A stretch of DNA of 64,000 nucleotides from Mycteria americana (lineage: Eukaryota > Chordata > Aves > Ciconiiformes > Ciconiidae). Positions 25,736 through 36,024 of the stretch are shown one piece after another. Position 1 is the first letter of the stretch. Each line of letters begins with the position of its first letter. The stretch covers positions 221,047,887-221,111,886 of the forward strand of contig NC_134365.1 in assembly GCF_035582795.1 (NCBI RefSeq), given 5' to 3'. Position numbers and translations under genes: made by a program. The notes under the pieces were generated by a model, which was not told where the DNA came from, made no database searches, and saw nothing but the letters and a program-made list of their open reading frames with translations.

Positions 25736-27529
25736 AGGCTCCTTTTCCAGGGAAAATGTAAGGATCTGTGGTTTCGAGGAGGTCAGTCTAACGAAGCCTT
25801 CAGCTCTAGGAATTCTTGTCTAAGTCCATACAGAAAGTCACCAATGCAGCATCTGAGCCCATCCCAGTAGCACACAAAGCAAATCAAATCCATCTCCTGG
25901 CCGCCGCAGAGGGAGAAGCAGCACAGCACCTGATCCAACCTTGCTGTGGAACGTCAGCAAGAAATCTCCAGGCTCCGTTCTTCCATGGTGAAAACAGAGA
26001 TAGTACATCTACGCACAAGGATCTTGCAAGGCTTAACCCAGGGAGGTCTGCAAAGACCTTCTGAGAATCTTGGACAGAAGCAGCCTCAATGGTATATACA
26101 GCTACAGGTCACCGCGGTAGAGGCAGCATCAGAAAGGAAAGGGGTAATCTCTTGGACCACCTTCGCAGTGGTGTTGTGGAAGAGAGGGAGAGAACGACAC
26201 ACTTCGTGCTGGACGCTTTGCTAAACGGCAATCCCAAAGCAACCAAGAACTCTCAGGGTTTTATGCCTTTCCTTCAGAAGTTGCTGCTAACATAAAATGA
26301 GGGCTTCGATTCACAAACCAGCAAAAACTCTAGATAACACCGACCTGCTGTAAAACACTCCAACATCATTTTACAAAGCCTAAAGCCATTTAAGACATTA
26401 TTTCTTGATGGTAATGCTAAAGAACACATACGTAAAAATCAAACTGCAGGAATGATGAAAGACAAGCTGAAACTGAGATGAGAACAAGTACGATACCACA
26501 TTTATCTTCTGAGCCCAGAACTTAAGTCTACTACCACAGAAGCAGCCAACTCAAACCAAGTATCTTCTCTACAACTTCAATGTTTGTGTGGGTGTTATAT
26601 ATAGACAGTGAAAAAATTCTTATGGAAAGAAATATTTTCTTGAGCTTCCAAACGAGATCAGTCCATATTCAGAAGACTCAGCTAGCCGCCCAGTTCAGCA
26701 GCTGGGATTTGGATGCTACAGTAAAGAAACTATTTCTCAAATTTATGGCACTGCATTTTAAGACTTCAAAAATTTTGTTGTGAATACAAGTCAAATCAAG
26801 AGCAAACTTGAGCTTTAACCAATTTACCTTGCATTGGTTTCACCTCTTACTTGCACCACGATCAGAGGCAAGGATGACCGACAGGAGAGCGTTGAGGTGA
26901 CCCTGTTCTCGTGGCCAGGTGACCACCCTCTGAATACAGCACCAGCCACTCCAGGACAAGAGCAGGGCATGCGTAAGACAAGTCTGATTTCTTCCTCCAC
27001 ACAGTCACAAGGCCAAAGGGAACCCTTATTCTAGCTGCCTATACCACACAACGTTGAACCTGAAAAATATGTGGAACGCTGTAGTTTTTGCAAAAGCCAT
27101 TAAATGTCTCATTAAGTTATGACATACGCAGGAAACTGAAGAAAATTATTTGCTGAATAAACTACTACAGAATAAATGTTCATATGGGGACCGATTCCAA
27201 AGTAATTGTACTTTAAATGCTCACAAGCTTAATTCAAAATACTTTTCAACGGGGACAAGTCCTTAGAGCCTGCCTGACCGTATAGACACTACATTCATCT
27301 TGGTTGAAAAATCATCAGCAACTGTAATGAGTGATCTTACTTTGTCCACCTTAATGGCAGGAGAAGATCAAACACGCTTGGAGACTTCCTTCAGTTAGGG
27401 CCAAGTATCTCTAGAAACAGCTTAACCAAGTAGTACCCATGTAGGGACATTTAAACGAGTCATTTTCCAGAGATCACCTCCAACTCTGTCTTGTCAATAA
27501 ATACAAAACAAGGTGTCTCATATGTAAAA

Positions 27530-27568
27530 CATATATATATAAATATATATATATATATACGCACACAC
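27530..27568. repeat. (AT)n microsatellite
   Basis: An alternating AT tract with one AA interruption leads into a short CACACACA tail. It is directly visible and likely polymorphic. Confidence 0.9.
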
Positions 27569-28703
27569 AGAATGCCATTAAGTCCAAAATCTTGCATTGA
27601 ACAGGATGACCCACAGAACAGGAACAGACTTATCTGTTGGGACTGCGAAGAGGCTTAGGAGTTTGTTATGGATAACCACATAAACCCCCCTTGTCCGTTA
27701 AAAAAGCAAGTTGCCATCTCCTATAAATTCAAGTGTAAAAAACGGAAAGGAAAATGGGGAAAAAGCAGACTGTGCTCAAAACTTCTCACTAGTCTTCAGG
27801 ATGTATTTCCAACATCAAAAGGATAAAATCCACACGTTATCAAATTTAGAGAGTTGGGTAACTAACGCCAAAGAAAGCAAAAGCCCAAATACTGTGCTTT
27901 AATTCCTGGCAGATAAACAAGAGTCTGATGCCATAAAAGAGCCAGATCTTTTTGATTAAGTTCTACAGCAAATTATAAGCAAGAAGAAAAACCCTGCAGA
28001 ACCCAAGATGTTATGGTCTATTTTAACTTTTGCTGCAGTCTGCAATCTTTATCCATTTTATCAAAGAATTAGACATGCCTAGCAGGCACGATGGCATCTA
28101 TTCTTTTCTTGCCAGTTTAGTACTTTTTCTCTCCTAAAATACTCTAAGCTTGTCTTCAATAATCCTCCCAAATCTCAAACCCTTGCTAAGACAAGGAAGG
28201 CGAAAATGTTCAGCCTACAAATACACTTCAGCATTAATCTTCCTATTGAGAATGTTATCGTACAAAAGCTATGATAAATCCCATTTTTCTGCTCTGACTT
28301 TTACTTTTCCCACCTTCCAGTTTTCCAGGTGACCTTTCCACTCCAGGAGAGAAAGGAAAGACAGGAAAAAGTACAGCCAAATACAAAACAGCATCTCCAA
28401 CAGAGGACAGGAACGTGGTTTTTCAGCTTTTACAAATCCTATGGCGATAACCTCCTAAATGGTTTGCTGGAGAGCGTCGACAGGCCCACGTTTTTTCCGC
28501 CCAGAAAGCACAGAGTCACTTAAAATTCCTTTGCAGTGCTCAGGGTTTTCAGCACATCCATAGTAAACAAAACTCAGAGGAACCTTTTAAAAATGATTCA
28601 AGTCCTACTCCCACTGTGAGGAAACCCATGCGTCTCCATCGCCCTCAACAGAACCTCGTTCCCTGTATGGGTTCTTCGAAAAAGAAAGCATTATGCCATG
28701 AAT

Positions 28704-28722
28704 ATCATCATCATCATCATCG
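28704..28722. repeat. (ATC)n trinucleotide repeat
   Basis: Six ATC units occur in a row. The array is short and non-coding as far as can be seen. Confidence 0.9.
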
Positions 28723-28900
28723 CTTCCCTGCAGGGTTCCAACAGGAAAGAGGGAAGAAATGTAAGGTTTACTTCAATACAAGCATGATCAACCGTGCCAA
28801 TCTGCTTTCAGACCAAGAGGCTGGGAGAACGAGATTTTAGAAAAATAGACAAATAACAAAATGCTCATATTTGAGTGAAGTTATATATTAAAAAAATCTT

Positions 28901-29611
28901 TTGGGAAACGACTCCGAATTGTGTATTCATGTTCCCGTTTGGAGCCCAAGACAAGAAAACGGCCTGGTTCTCAAAAGGTGCTTCATACTCAAGAGCTTGC
29001 ACAAGTTTCAGAAGATCTGCAAATGCTGGATGTACCTTGAGAGCTGGATCTTCCCTGACTGGGATCTTAATTACGGGTCTGGGATTCACGCTTCAGGACG
29101 CCCATCGCAAAGCACACCTGCCTCTCAACAAAAGAAAACCCTGAAAATTCACAACTCTCTCTGTCGCTACCGATTCAAACCAACAAGTAAATATAAAATC
29201 CCACATCAAGATTATCCACCCAACAAAGCAAAGCCATCGATACACCAGAGCGCAACAATACGAAATACATATCCTAGACACGTTGTTCCAAAACCAGCAA
29301 GACAAACAAGCACTTTCTTCCGATTGATTTTTACGGGAAGGCCATCAACCAGCACCTACATAACACTTCCAGCTCTTCCCCATCTGCTCAAAATTTCTCC
29401 TCAACTCCCTCCCACTGCCCCTATCTCTTGGTCGGGCAAAGGACCACACGTGCTCCAGCTGCAGGTGACCCGACCAGCCAGCGAGATGCTGTCTGCTAGA
29501 AAAATAAGGAGAAGGGTTATGAACCCTGTTCCCTGGGTAGAAGCACTGATTTTATTCTCTCCCCTCTGCTCAGCAGTCAACTTTCTCAAAACTTTAAAAA
29601 AAAAAAAATAA
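28901..29611 (+). other. Unrecognised 236-codon open frame ending in a poly(A) run
   Basis: A continuous frame of 236 codons from an ATG runs to a stop within or just after the A-run at 29,598-29,610. That is long for DNA that is not GC-rich. I recognise no domain. The C-terminal half is rich in P, S, T and basic residues, and there is no signal peptide or clear membrane segment. The terminal KTLKKKK is encoded by the A-run itself. No splice-site pattern or start context supports it strongly. It may be chance, or a decayed retrocopy whose source I cannot name. Confidence 0.15.
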
Positions 29612-30559
29612 AGCTAGACTGTCTTCTACCTCGATGGTCCTTTGAAATCCGGATCAAAGCGCAAAGGGAGTGCAGAACTACCGGTGGGCAGGTACATAGC
29701 GCGATCACCTCATCCTTCCTTCCTCAAGAAATCAGGTTTACACAGATTTGCACAAATAAACATAGCACTGCCGCTGACATTTTCCTCTCCTATTTAGTGA
29801 AACCAATGTTTTAAACACAAAAATAGGAACAGAATGATTCAGTTGAGTAGAAGGAACAAGAAGGTAACACAATTTATACACCTCTGGAGAACTGCATCCG
29901 TGCGACTGGCAGGTAGTCGAGTCACACGGAAATAATTCTTGAAAATTTATTCCCAGTTCTAAAAAGTGACAGATTAAGAGCCAATATTTTTTAATTCAAA
30001 GAGTTAAAAGACCGTCAACAGGCAAAAAATTGGTAGGGGGATTTTATTTATTGTCACTGAAACAAAAATCATCATCTATTAATTGAATAGATGCACGATG
30101 GCGTACAAGAATCCAGTAACATCAGATGGGACTGACCGATTCGCATTTGAAATCAGCAAAAAACCACTGTTTATGTAGTTTGGAAAAATACTGTAGAATA
30201 CGACGGGAACGCTGGTCTGATTCAATCATTTTGGATCGAATATTTCTATGGACTGAACATGATGACTTATGGAGTTTAAGCAGCAAAATTGAGTCTAATT
30301 GATTACAAAGATCACGGTACATTAAGAAACGAGACCAACGTGAATAGTTACGAACCTCTCCTTCACAGCCAGCTTCTTCTCAGACGTACTATCTTGCCCG
30401 CAAATATATCAAAGACGGCGCTGTACAAAAATTACCTCGTTTGCACTTGGAAAGCGATGCAAGAGTCACTCCTCCCCGAGCACGCTGGCTAATAACACAG
30501 CTCTCTAGGGGATGCTTCAAATACTTCTTTGTCGTACCAGCGTTGGGAGGAGGAGATTG

Positions 30560-30740
30560 GCAGGACATCGCACGTCTCTCGCCTCGTGACGAGGGTCAGC
30601 CCGAGCACCTCCACGGCGCAGGGAGACGGCGTTCAACCATCCACAGCCGCCCGAGGAGAAGGCGGCCGAGCGCAGCGCCGTCCAGCCGCACGTCAGCGAG
30701 CGTGAGGGGAGCTAATTCGGGACCGAAATGCACAGTTAAG
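30560..30740. promoter_or_regulatory. Isolated CpG-dense patch (possible minor promoter or enhancer)
   Basis: About two dozen CpG dinucleotides occur in roughly 180 bases (for example around cggcgttcaa, ggcggccgagcgcagcgccg and cacgtcagcgagcg), while the flanks are AT-rich and CpG-poor. Such retention suggests an unmethylated element in the germline or recent GC-rich sequence. No TATA box or matching exon is evident. Confidence 0.3.
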
Positions 30741-32794
30741 AACGCCGCAGTTTAAGGAGAGACTTTATGAATTGCAGAGGAAACAGAAAGTACACGGAGC
30801 ACTTGTGCTGCGGAAAGGGAAACGGGGGGCCTCTGCAGATACAATCAAGCCCAAAAGGCACGACTGGAAGACAAATGAAGATCATAATCTGGACTGAAGG
30901 AAAGAGTGAGCTCAGAAAGGAAGATATAAAAGTTGTATTTCCCTTCTGACAGCCTCATCAACCGCTACCAACCGCTTGAGAGCTGGAAATCGGCAGAGAG
31001 TTCCCGGGTGGAAACACGGAGGTTTCTAACTACGGGAGGATAAAGGTCTGAAGCTCTCCTCTGCCGCAGGCAGCAGCAGAAAAATGCCTGGGTTTAAAAT
31101 AAGATTGAATTATGTTTATGCCAGGGTTGCTGGCTTTCGCAGCAGGTAGGACCGGGTGGCCCAGGAGCTCCATCCCCGCCGCGAATGTCCCGCTTCCCAG
31201 CAAAGGAGATCGGTGCCAATCTCACGGCGGTCACCTGTGAAAACTTAGCAAAAGCGGACACTAACCTGGATTAAATACGTGCTTCCCTTGCCTAAAGCGG
31301 CTGCATTTGCACCTACGCGTCCAACCTGAGGTTCACAAGCTCTTCTAGACAGATCAGATAATTAAATTTAGACTCAATTTAATTATCATTTTAATTATGC
31401 TTTCAGTTGAGGCACTGATGGCCTTTCGCAGAAATGCTTCGCTCTTTCACTTGCCCAAGAAACATTTTCAGGAGCACCGAGAGCAGTTATCACCTTTCTT
31501 TCCTGTTTTTCCCCGTTACCCGTGTGATGGGTGACTGATACAGGGGAGCATGAAAACTTCACTGCAAAGAGGGGTTTTAAAAATCCCTAAATAGTGCACC
31601 TACTGCAATGCAGACTTATCCTTGAATTTGACAGATGAACGTCACCTAAGATCAGAAAAGATCTCTACAATATGTTCCCCCTAAATGACCGCATCCCATA
31701 GTTATTTCACATTATTTTTGACACAATACTGGTGTATCATTTAGGTTTCTCACTCCAAGCAATATTTCCCATTACCGAACAAATTCAAAACACCTTCACG
31801 GCACGCAGTCATTTTGCTTCCACTCACTTTGTTCCAAAGAGGAAGGGTTATATATCTACCACTCCAAAAAAGCGTGTCTGTACTAACAGCCAGGAATTTT
31901 AATCAACCAAAGAGTATACAAAAAAAAAAAAAAACCAACATACATCTGAACAACAATATCTGAAATACTTAGCACACTGGCATTCAAATGCAAGGCCACT
32001 ATAAGCACATCATTCAGTAGAGAGAAATCCCTTCCGAAAAATGTAAAGCTTTACTTTGGTAAAAAAAGTTAAGATGCATACGTAGCAAAGTTGATATTTG
32101 TAACTTCCAGGACAAAAGTTAATCAGATTTAATACATATTTCATCCCAAAAATACATTGCTAACTGCTATCAGCCCTTTTAATGCCTACATACATCTAGC
32201 AAGAACAAATATTCAGACCGTAGTTGTTGATTGGGGTTTTTTTAATGTACTCAACCGTACAGGTCAAGAGAAGCCAGGAAACAGTTAAAATTCAAAATCA
32301 GAAAGAACTAAAAAAAAAAAAATAAGCATTTGGCCTCATAGTACTAATTTCCTTTTTCTTTACATTGCTCAACATCGCTCCTCAATTTGAGTTCTAATCA
32401 ACAACCACTTCACAGTTCACATTTCATGAAATAATGCGGTTGATGCAATCAAGTCCAGCAAAATGTTTCCCTAAAGATGTTTCCATCATTCACATTCCTT
32501 TTTAAAAAAAAAAAAGCTCTAGCTTCCTCCATCGCTATTTAACAGCAAGAATAAACACACCACTGCATCTTAAATCATATTTTGATTAAAACATAAATAG
32601 AATCACTTGGGGTTTCTTGCTGGTTAGTACAACATGCCTTTGTCCAGGAGAGGGAAGGGGAAAAAAAAAAAAAACTCAACCTGCTCATTTTTCTACATTT
32701 GACAGTATTCAGCACTAAATGAATGCCTTTTGAATGAAATTCAGCCTATGGAAATACAAGCCATAACCTGAAAGCTTATCATCATGATGTGCAA

Positions 32795-32807
32795 GGGGGG
32801 GGGGGGG
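32795..32807. repeat. Poly(G) run, 13 bases
   Basis: An uninterrupted G homopolymer is followed by AGAGGGG and then A-rich sequence. It is seen directly. Confidence 0.85.
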
Positions 32808-33696
32808 AGAGGGGAAAAAAAAATCCCCCCCAAATCCAACACAGTACAAAACCTTTTTTTGATAATGAATATTTATTTCATTTCCATATTTCAAGGCTCC
32901 TCTGTTTTCTATAACGGACTGAAGCGAAGCACCTTTTTGGCATTATTAACCTACGATATAGCGATGGACTTCACTGCCCTGAAAGCCACGACGCCAAATA
33001 ACAAAGTATTCGAGCAATAACCCTCAAAAAAGATTTTAAAAAAATCACCCCTTTCATAAAAACAAACAGAATCCAGGATTATTTTAAATAGACAGAAAAA
33101 ACAACGCCACCTTACATCTCACAACCTCGCGTTCTCTGCTTTCGGGCTACAGATGTTGCACGCTGACATCCCCCCGTCTCACCGAACCCGGGCCATTTTT
33201 AAACCCCCCGTAAAGGGGAGCGGGACGGAGGAAGAACGGCCACAACTCGGCCCTTCCCATCCCATAAAGTTGCTGGCGGGCTCGTTAATATTCCCTATAT
33301 CGCTCCCGCCATCGTCATCCCCACGTGCCCCTCTGGGTATTTTCAGTGGGGACGCCGTGAAGCGGTGGTCATCCTCCCATCTCTGGGGTGCACCCACAGC
33401 CCCAAACCCCACACCGGCATCTCCTGAGGGTTGAGAGCTGGACACGCAGAAGAAAATCACCCGTGAGCCCCGTCGCTCCATTTCCCTTCTTGGCGCACCA
33501 AGGGAAGGTGAAACTTGGCTTGGACCCGGCGGTGGTGGCTCCTCAGCGGGCTCGCCCTCGAGCCCAGCGCCCCGAAAGGCGGCTGCTGAGGTGACCCGAG
33601 GCTCCCCCCGACCCCCCTGCACCCCACGCCCGAACCTGGGGGCTTCGAGCCCACTCATTCCCCGTGGGGCTGAAGGCAAACCCTGCCACCAAGGCT

Positions 33697-33709
33697 GGGG
33701 GGGGGGGGG
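33697..33709. repeat. Poly(G) run, 13 bases, in CpG island
   Basis: An uninterrupted G run is followed by ACGGGGGGGACGGGAC. Together they give a strong potential G-quadruplex on the plus strand. Confidence 0.85.
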
Positions 33710-33911
33710 ACGGGGGGGACGGGACACACACAACAGGCTCTGGGGGCCGGGTCTCGCCCTCCCCAGGGCGGTGGTCTCCCCTTCCCCCCGGCTCGGGCTC
33801 GTCTTCTGCCACGCGTGACCCTCACCCCCGAAGGGGCCACGCAAAGCCCCGTGCCGGGAGGATGCTCCCGCCGCTCCCCACCGCCGCCCCCGGCCCTGTC
33901 CCCTCCGGGGC

Positions 33912-33936
33912 GGGGGGGGGGGGGGGGGGGGGGGGG
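33912..33936. repeat. Poly(G) run, 25 bases, in CpG island
   Basis: Twenty-five consecutive G residues are preceded by CCGGGGC. Homopolymers of this length are error-prone in sequencing, so the exact number is uncertain. It lies downstream of the presumed FAM168A exon 1 donor, within the first intron. Confidence 0.85.
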
Positions 33937-34084
33937 CTCACAGCCAACCCCCCCACACACACCACCTCCTCCGCGGTCCCCTCACGTCCCCCCCGCCGCT
34001 GTCACCCGCCGCCTCACACCCCCCGTCCGCAGCCCTCCCTCAGCGCCGCCGCTGCCGCTCGCCCTCCGGGGGTCCCCCCCTCAC

Positions 34085-34300
34085 CTGCGGCTGCTCGGGC
34101 GGCGGCGGCGTCCCCTCTGCCGGTGCGGCGGCGGCAGCGCGCTCCCCCTCCTCCCGCTGCCTGCTCCGCGGCTCCTGCCTCTGCCCGCAGCCGCCAGCCG
34201 GTGGGGGAGGGGGCGGCGGCGGCGGGCGGGGGGGGGGGGGGGGGGGAGTACCACCAGCGGGACCGTTACAGGCGCCGCGAGGACTACAGCTCCCGGCATG
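34085..34300 (-). other. FAM168A: Candidate non-coding first exon of FAM168A
   Basis: Read on the minus strand, the sequence gives GCCGCAG followed by GTGAGG, a near-perfect splice donor with its last exon base at 34,085. Upstream on that strand is GC-rich, promoter-like sequence bearing ACTACA-TCCC motifs, so transcription likely begins in the 34.2-34.5 kb interval. No start codon with a FAM168A-like protein is seen, which fits a non-coding first exon. The upper boundary is a guess. Confidence 0.4.
34228..34246. repeat. Poly(G) run, 19 bases, in CpG island
   Basis: Nineteen G residues follow a GGCGGCGGCGGCGGGC stretch, forming a strong G-quadruplex candidate right beside the ACTACA-TCCC motif cluster. 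Confidence 0.85.
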
Positions 34301-34301
34301 C
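34283..34301 (+). promoter_or_regulatory. ACTACA-TCCC motif (ZNF143/THAP11 type), copy 1
   Basis: ACTACAGCTCCCGGCATGC is a full match to the extended SBS motif known in vertebrate CpG-island promoters as the binding site of ZNF143 and THAP11 (Ronin). It is the only plus-oriented copy in the cluster. Confidence 0.75.
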
Positions 34302-34346
34302 CCCGCGCGCCGCCGCCGCGGCTCGGCGCCGGCTGGCCGCCGCGTG

Positions 34347-34365
34347 GCACGCTGGGTAATGTAGT
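34347..34365 (-). promoter_or_regulatory. ACTACA-TCCC motif, copy 2
   Basis: On the minus strand this reads ACTACATTACCCAGCGTGC, a close match with TACCC in place of TCCC-type spacing. Confidence 0.7.
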
Positions 34366-34410
34366 CCGCGCGGCGGGCGGGGAGGGAGACAGGGCCCGGG
34401 CGGTCGCGGG

Positions 34411-34429
34411 GCGTGCTGGGAGGTGTAGT
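34411..34429 (-). promoter_or_regulatory. ACTACA-TCCC motif, copy 3
   Basis: On the minus strand this reads ACTACACCTCCCAGCACGC, a strong match. Confidence 0.75.
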
Positions 34430-34440
34430 GCCGGCGCGCT

Positions 34441-34459
34441 GCCTGCTGGGAGCTGTAGT
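34441..34459 (-). promoter_or_regulatory. ACTACA-TCCC motif, copy 4
   Basis: On the minus strand this reads ACTACAGCTCCCAGCAGGC. It starts 30 bases after copy 3. Confidence 0.75.
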
Positions 34460-34492
34460 GCGGCGGGGGCCCCGGCAGGGCGGGGCAGCGAG

Positions 34493-34511
34493 GCATGCCG
34501 GGAGTTGTAGT
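34493..34511 (-). promoter_or_regulatory. ACTACA-TCCC motif, copy 5
   Basis: On the minus strand this reads ACTACAACTCCCGGCATGC, a full extended match. Confidence 0.78.
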
Positions 34512-34519
34512 GCGGCGGG

Positions 34520-34538
34520 GCATGCCGGGAGCTGTAGT
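34520..34538 (-). promoter_or_regulatory. ACTACA-TCCC motif, copy 6
   Basis: On the minus strand this reads ACTACAGCTCCCGGCATGC, identical to copy 1 but in the opposite orientation. It starts 27 bases after copy 5, so the two sit about 2.6 helical turns apart. Confidence 0.78.
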
Positions 34539-35100
34539 CCGCGCGGGCTGAGGGGAGGACGCGGGCCGCGGCGGGGATCCCCCCCGAGCCGTACAAGGCC
34601 GGGCTCCGCGGGGCCCCGGGGCCTGGCCCCGGCTCCGGGACACGGTGCCCGGGCCGCCCGGCGAGCGCGGGGCCACGGGCCTACAGCAGCCAGGCCCGCG
34701 GCGGGAGGGGAGGGTAGGAGAGAGCCTCGGGGCCCGGCCTTGCCCCCCCCCCCTCCCCCGCCTCCTCCTCCTGCCGCGGCCTGGCTTTGCCCCGTCCCCT
34801 CTCCTCACACCCCAGACCAGCCCCTCGCCCCCTTCGCCGCCAGCAGCCCGTTCTGCTGTGTGTGTGTCCCCCAAAAAGCCCGCCCTGCTCCCCCTCGCCG
34901 GCACCGGCAGCAGCGGGGTGCAGACCCCAGCCCTCTCCTCCTCCCTTCCTCGCTTCCCTGCCGAAACCCGCGTTTGGGGCGACCGCCAACCCCGATCAGT
35001 ATTTAGGGAAGGCGGCTGCTGGCCCCCGCAGGCCGGGGAGGGGGCAAGGGCCCTTCTCCGGGAACGCAAACGAGCGCTTTAATTTTTCGTGCCGGAACAG

Positions 35101-36020
35101 GCGTGAAAAAATTCACATGAAACCTTTTAGGAGGAACCGGCGGCACCCGCCGGCGCACACGGCTACGAGGTGGGTGCAAACTGCGTCACCGCAGCTCAGC
35201 GCCCCGGTTTTAGGGCGGGAAAGGAGTATTTTGGCAAAGTGCTGGTGTCTGGCAGGTAGAGAATTCAATTCCTGTGGGTCTTCACCCGGGGACTGACACC
35301 AACAGGGGTACATCCCCACGTCCCCTCCTTCATCCCTCCTGTCACATCACTTATTGCTGTTTGGAATATTTAGCTTTTCATGAAGATTCTCGCTCATGAT
35401 TTTGTTTCCCGAGTGTTTGACGTCAAACCACCCCCTGGGGAATCGGGGAATCAGGGAATTGGGACAGGAGTGTCCCAGGGACGGCACAGGTCGTACCCGA
35501 GCTGCTCACTTCAGTTTCTCACCCCTTGGACACACTGGTGCAGGGGGTGTTGTGAAAAACCACGTCAAATGAAACATTTCTCCTTGCACATTTCTCCCGC
35601 AGGGTGGAGGACGCTGGCGGCACCAACGGGACGTGCTCAGCCACAGTGATGCCCAATGTTGTACGGTAAAAGGAGCCTCCAGAGGGATTCGGGGGCTCTT
35701 TAACACCCCACCGTGGGGTTTTACCCCCCTGCAAGCCAGGTATCGCCCTGTCCCAATGGCAGACGTGTGTTAGAACAAGCAAATGTTGGGGTGTCCTCAC
35801 CCATGGCTCTCCCTGGGTTCAAGCACAGGGACAGCAGGTCCAAACCCCCAGAGCTTCTGCCCATCTGCCTCCACAGCAGGAGGAGACCCACCCAGGGAGA
35901 TGCTGGTTTCCTACGGCACATGAGATGTGGGAAGAGTTTCAAAAATCCTTTGTTTCATACCCAAAAACCCACGGCTTTGGCTAGGACGGGGGAGATCTCC
36001 ACCAGGTACTGAGCCATGGC
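35101..36020. other. Intergenic DNA between the CpG island and a CR1 element
   Basis: The sequence has intermediate GC content and no recognisable exon. It lies between the presumed FAM168A promoter and PLEKHB1. Nothing distinctive was seen. Confidence 0.5.
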
Positions 36021-36024
36021 TCTG

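Larger units (their letters stand above)
25736..33150. other. Non-coding DNA with simple repeats and one CpG-dense patch
   Basis: No gene is recognised. Notable pieces are an (AT)n tract at 27,530-27,568, an (ATC)n tract at 28,704-28,722, a 236-codon open frame at 28,901-29,611 without known homology, a CpG-dense patch at 30,560-30,740, and a run of 13 G at 32,795-32,807. It is probably still intron of the gene that starts at the CpG island to the right. Confidence 0.4.
33150..35100. promoter_or_regulatory. FAM168A: CpG island, probable FAM168A promoter
   Basis: There is an abrupt switch from AT-rich DNA to very GC-rich, CpG-dense DNA for nearly 2 kb. It holds a cluster of ACTACA-TCCC promoter motifs at 34,283-34,538, long G runs, and many GGGCGG-like boxes. 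The orientation of the presumed gene (minus) follows from a consensus donor at 34,085 on the minus strand and from the amniote gene order FAM168A(-)-PLEKHB1(+)-RAB6A(-). No FAM168A coding exon is in the window, so the gene name rests on synteny. Confidence 0.6.

Noticed and set aside
29510-29545. ATGAACCCTGTT resembling the start of FAM168A
   Set aside because: It is on the plus strand, whereas FAM168A should be on the minus strand, and the similarity stops after four codons (MNPV).
33179-35069. Frames of 171-261 codons on both strands across the CpG island
   Set aside because: GC-rich DNA lacks stop codons. The peptides are Pro/Arg/Gly/Ala-rich with no domain, and repeats such as TTAPGMP simply translate the ACTACA-TCCC motifs.
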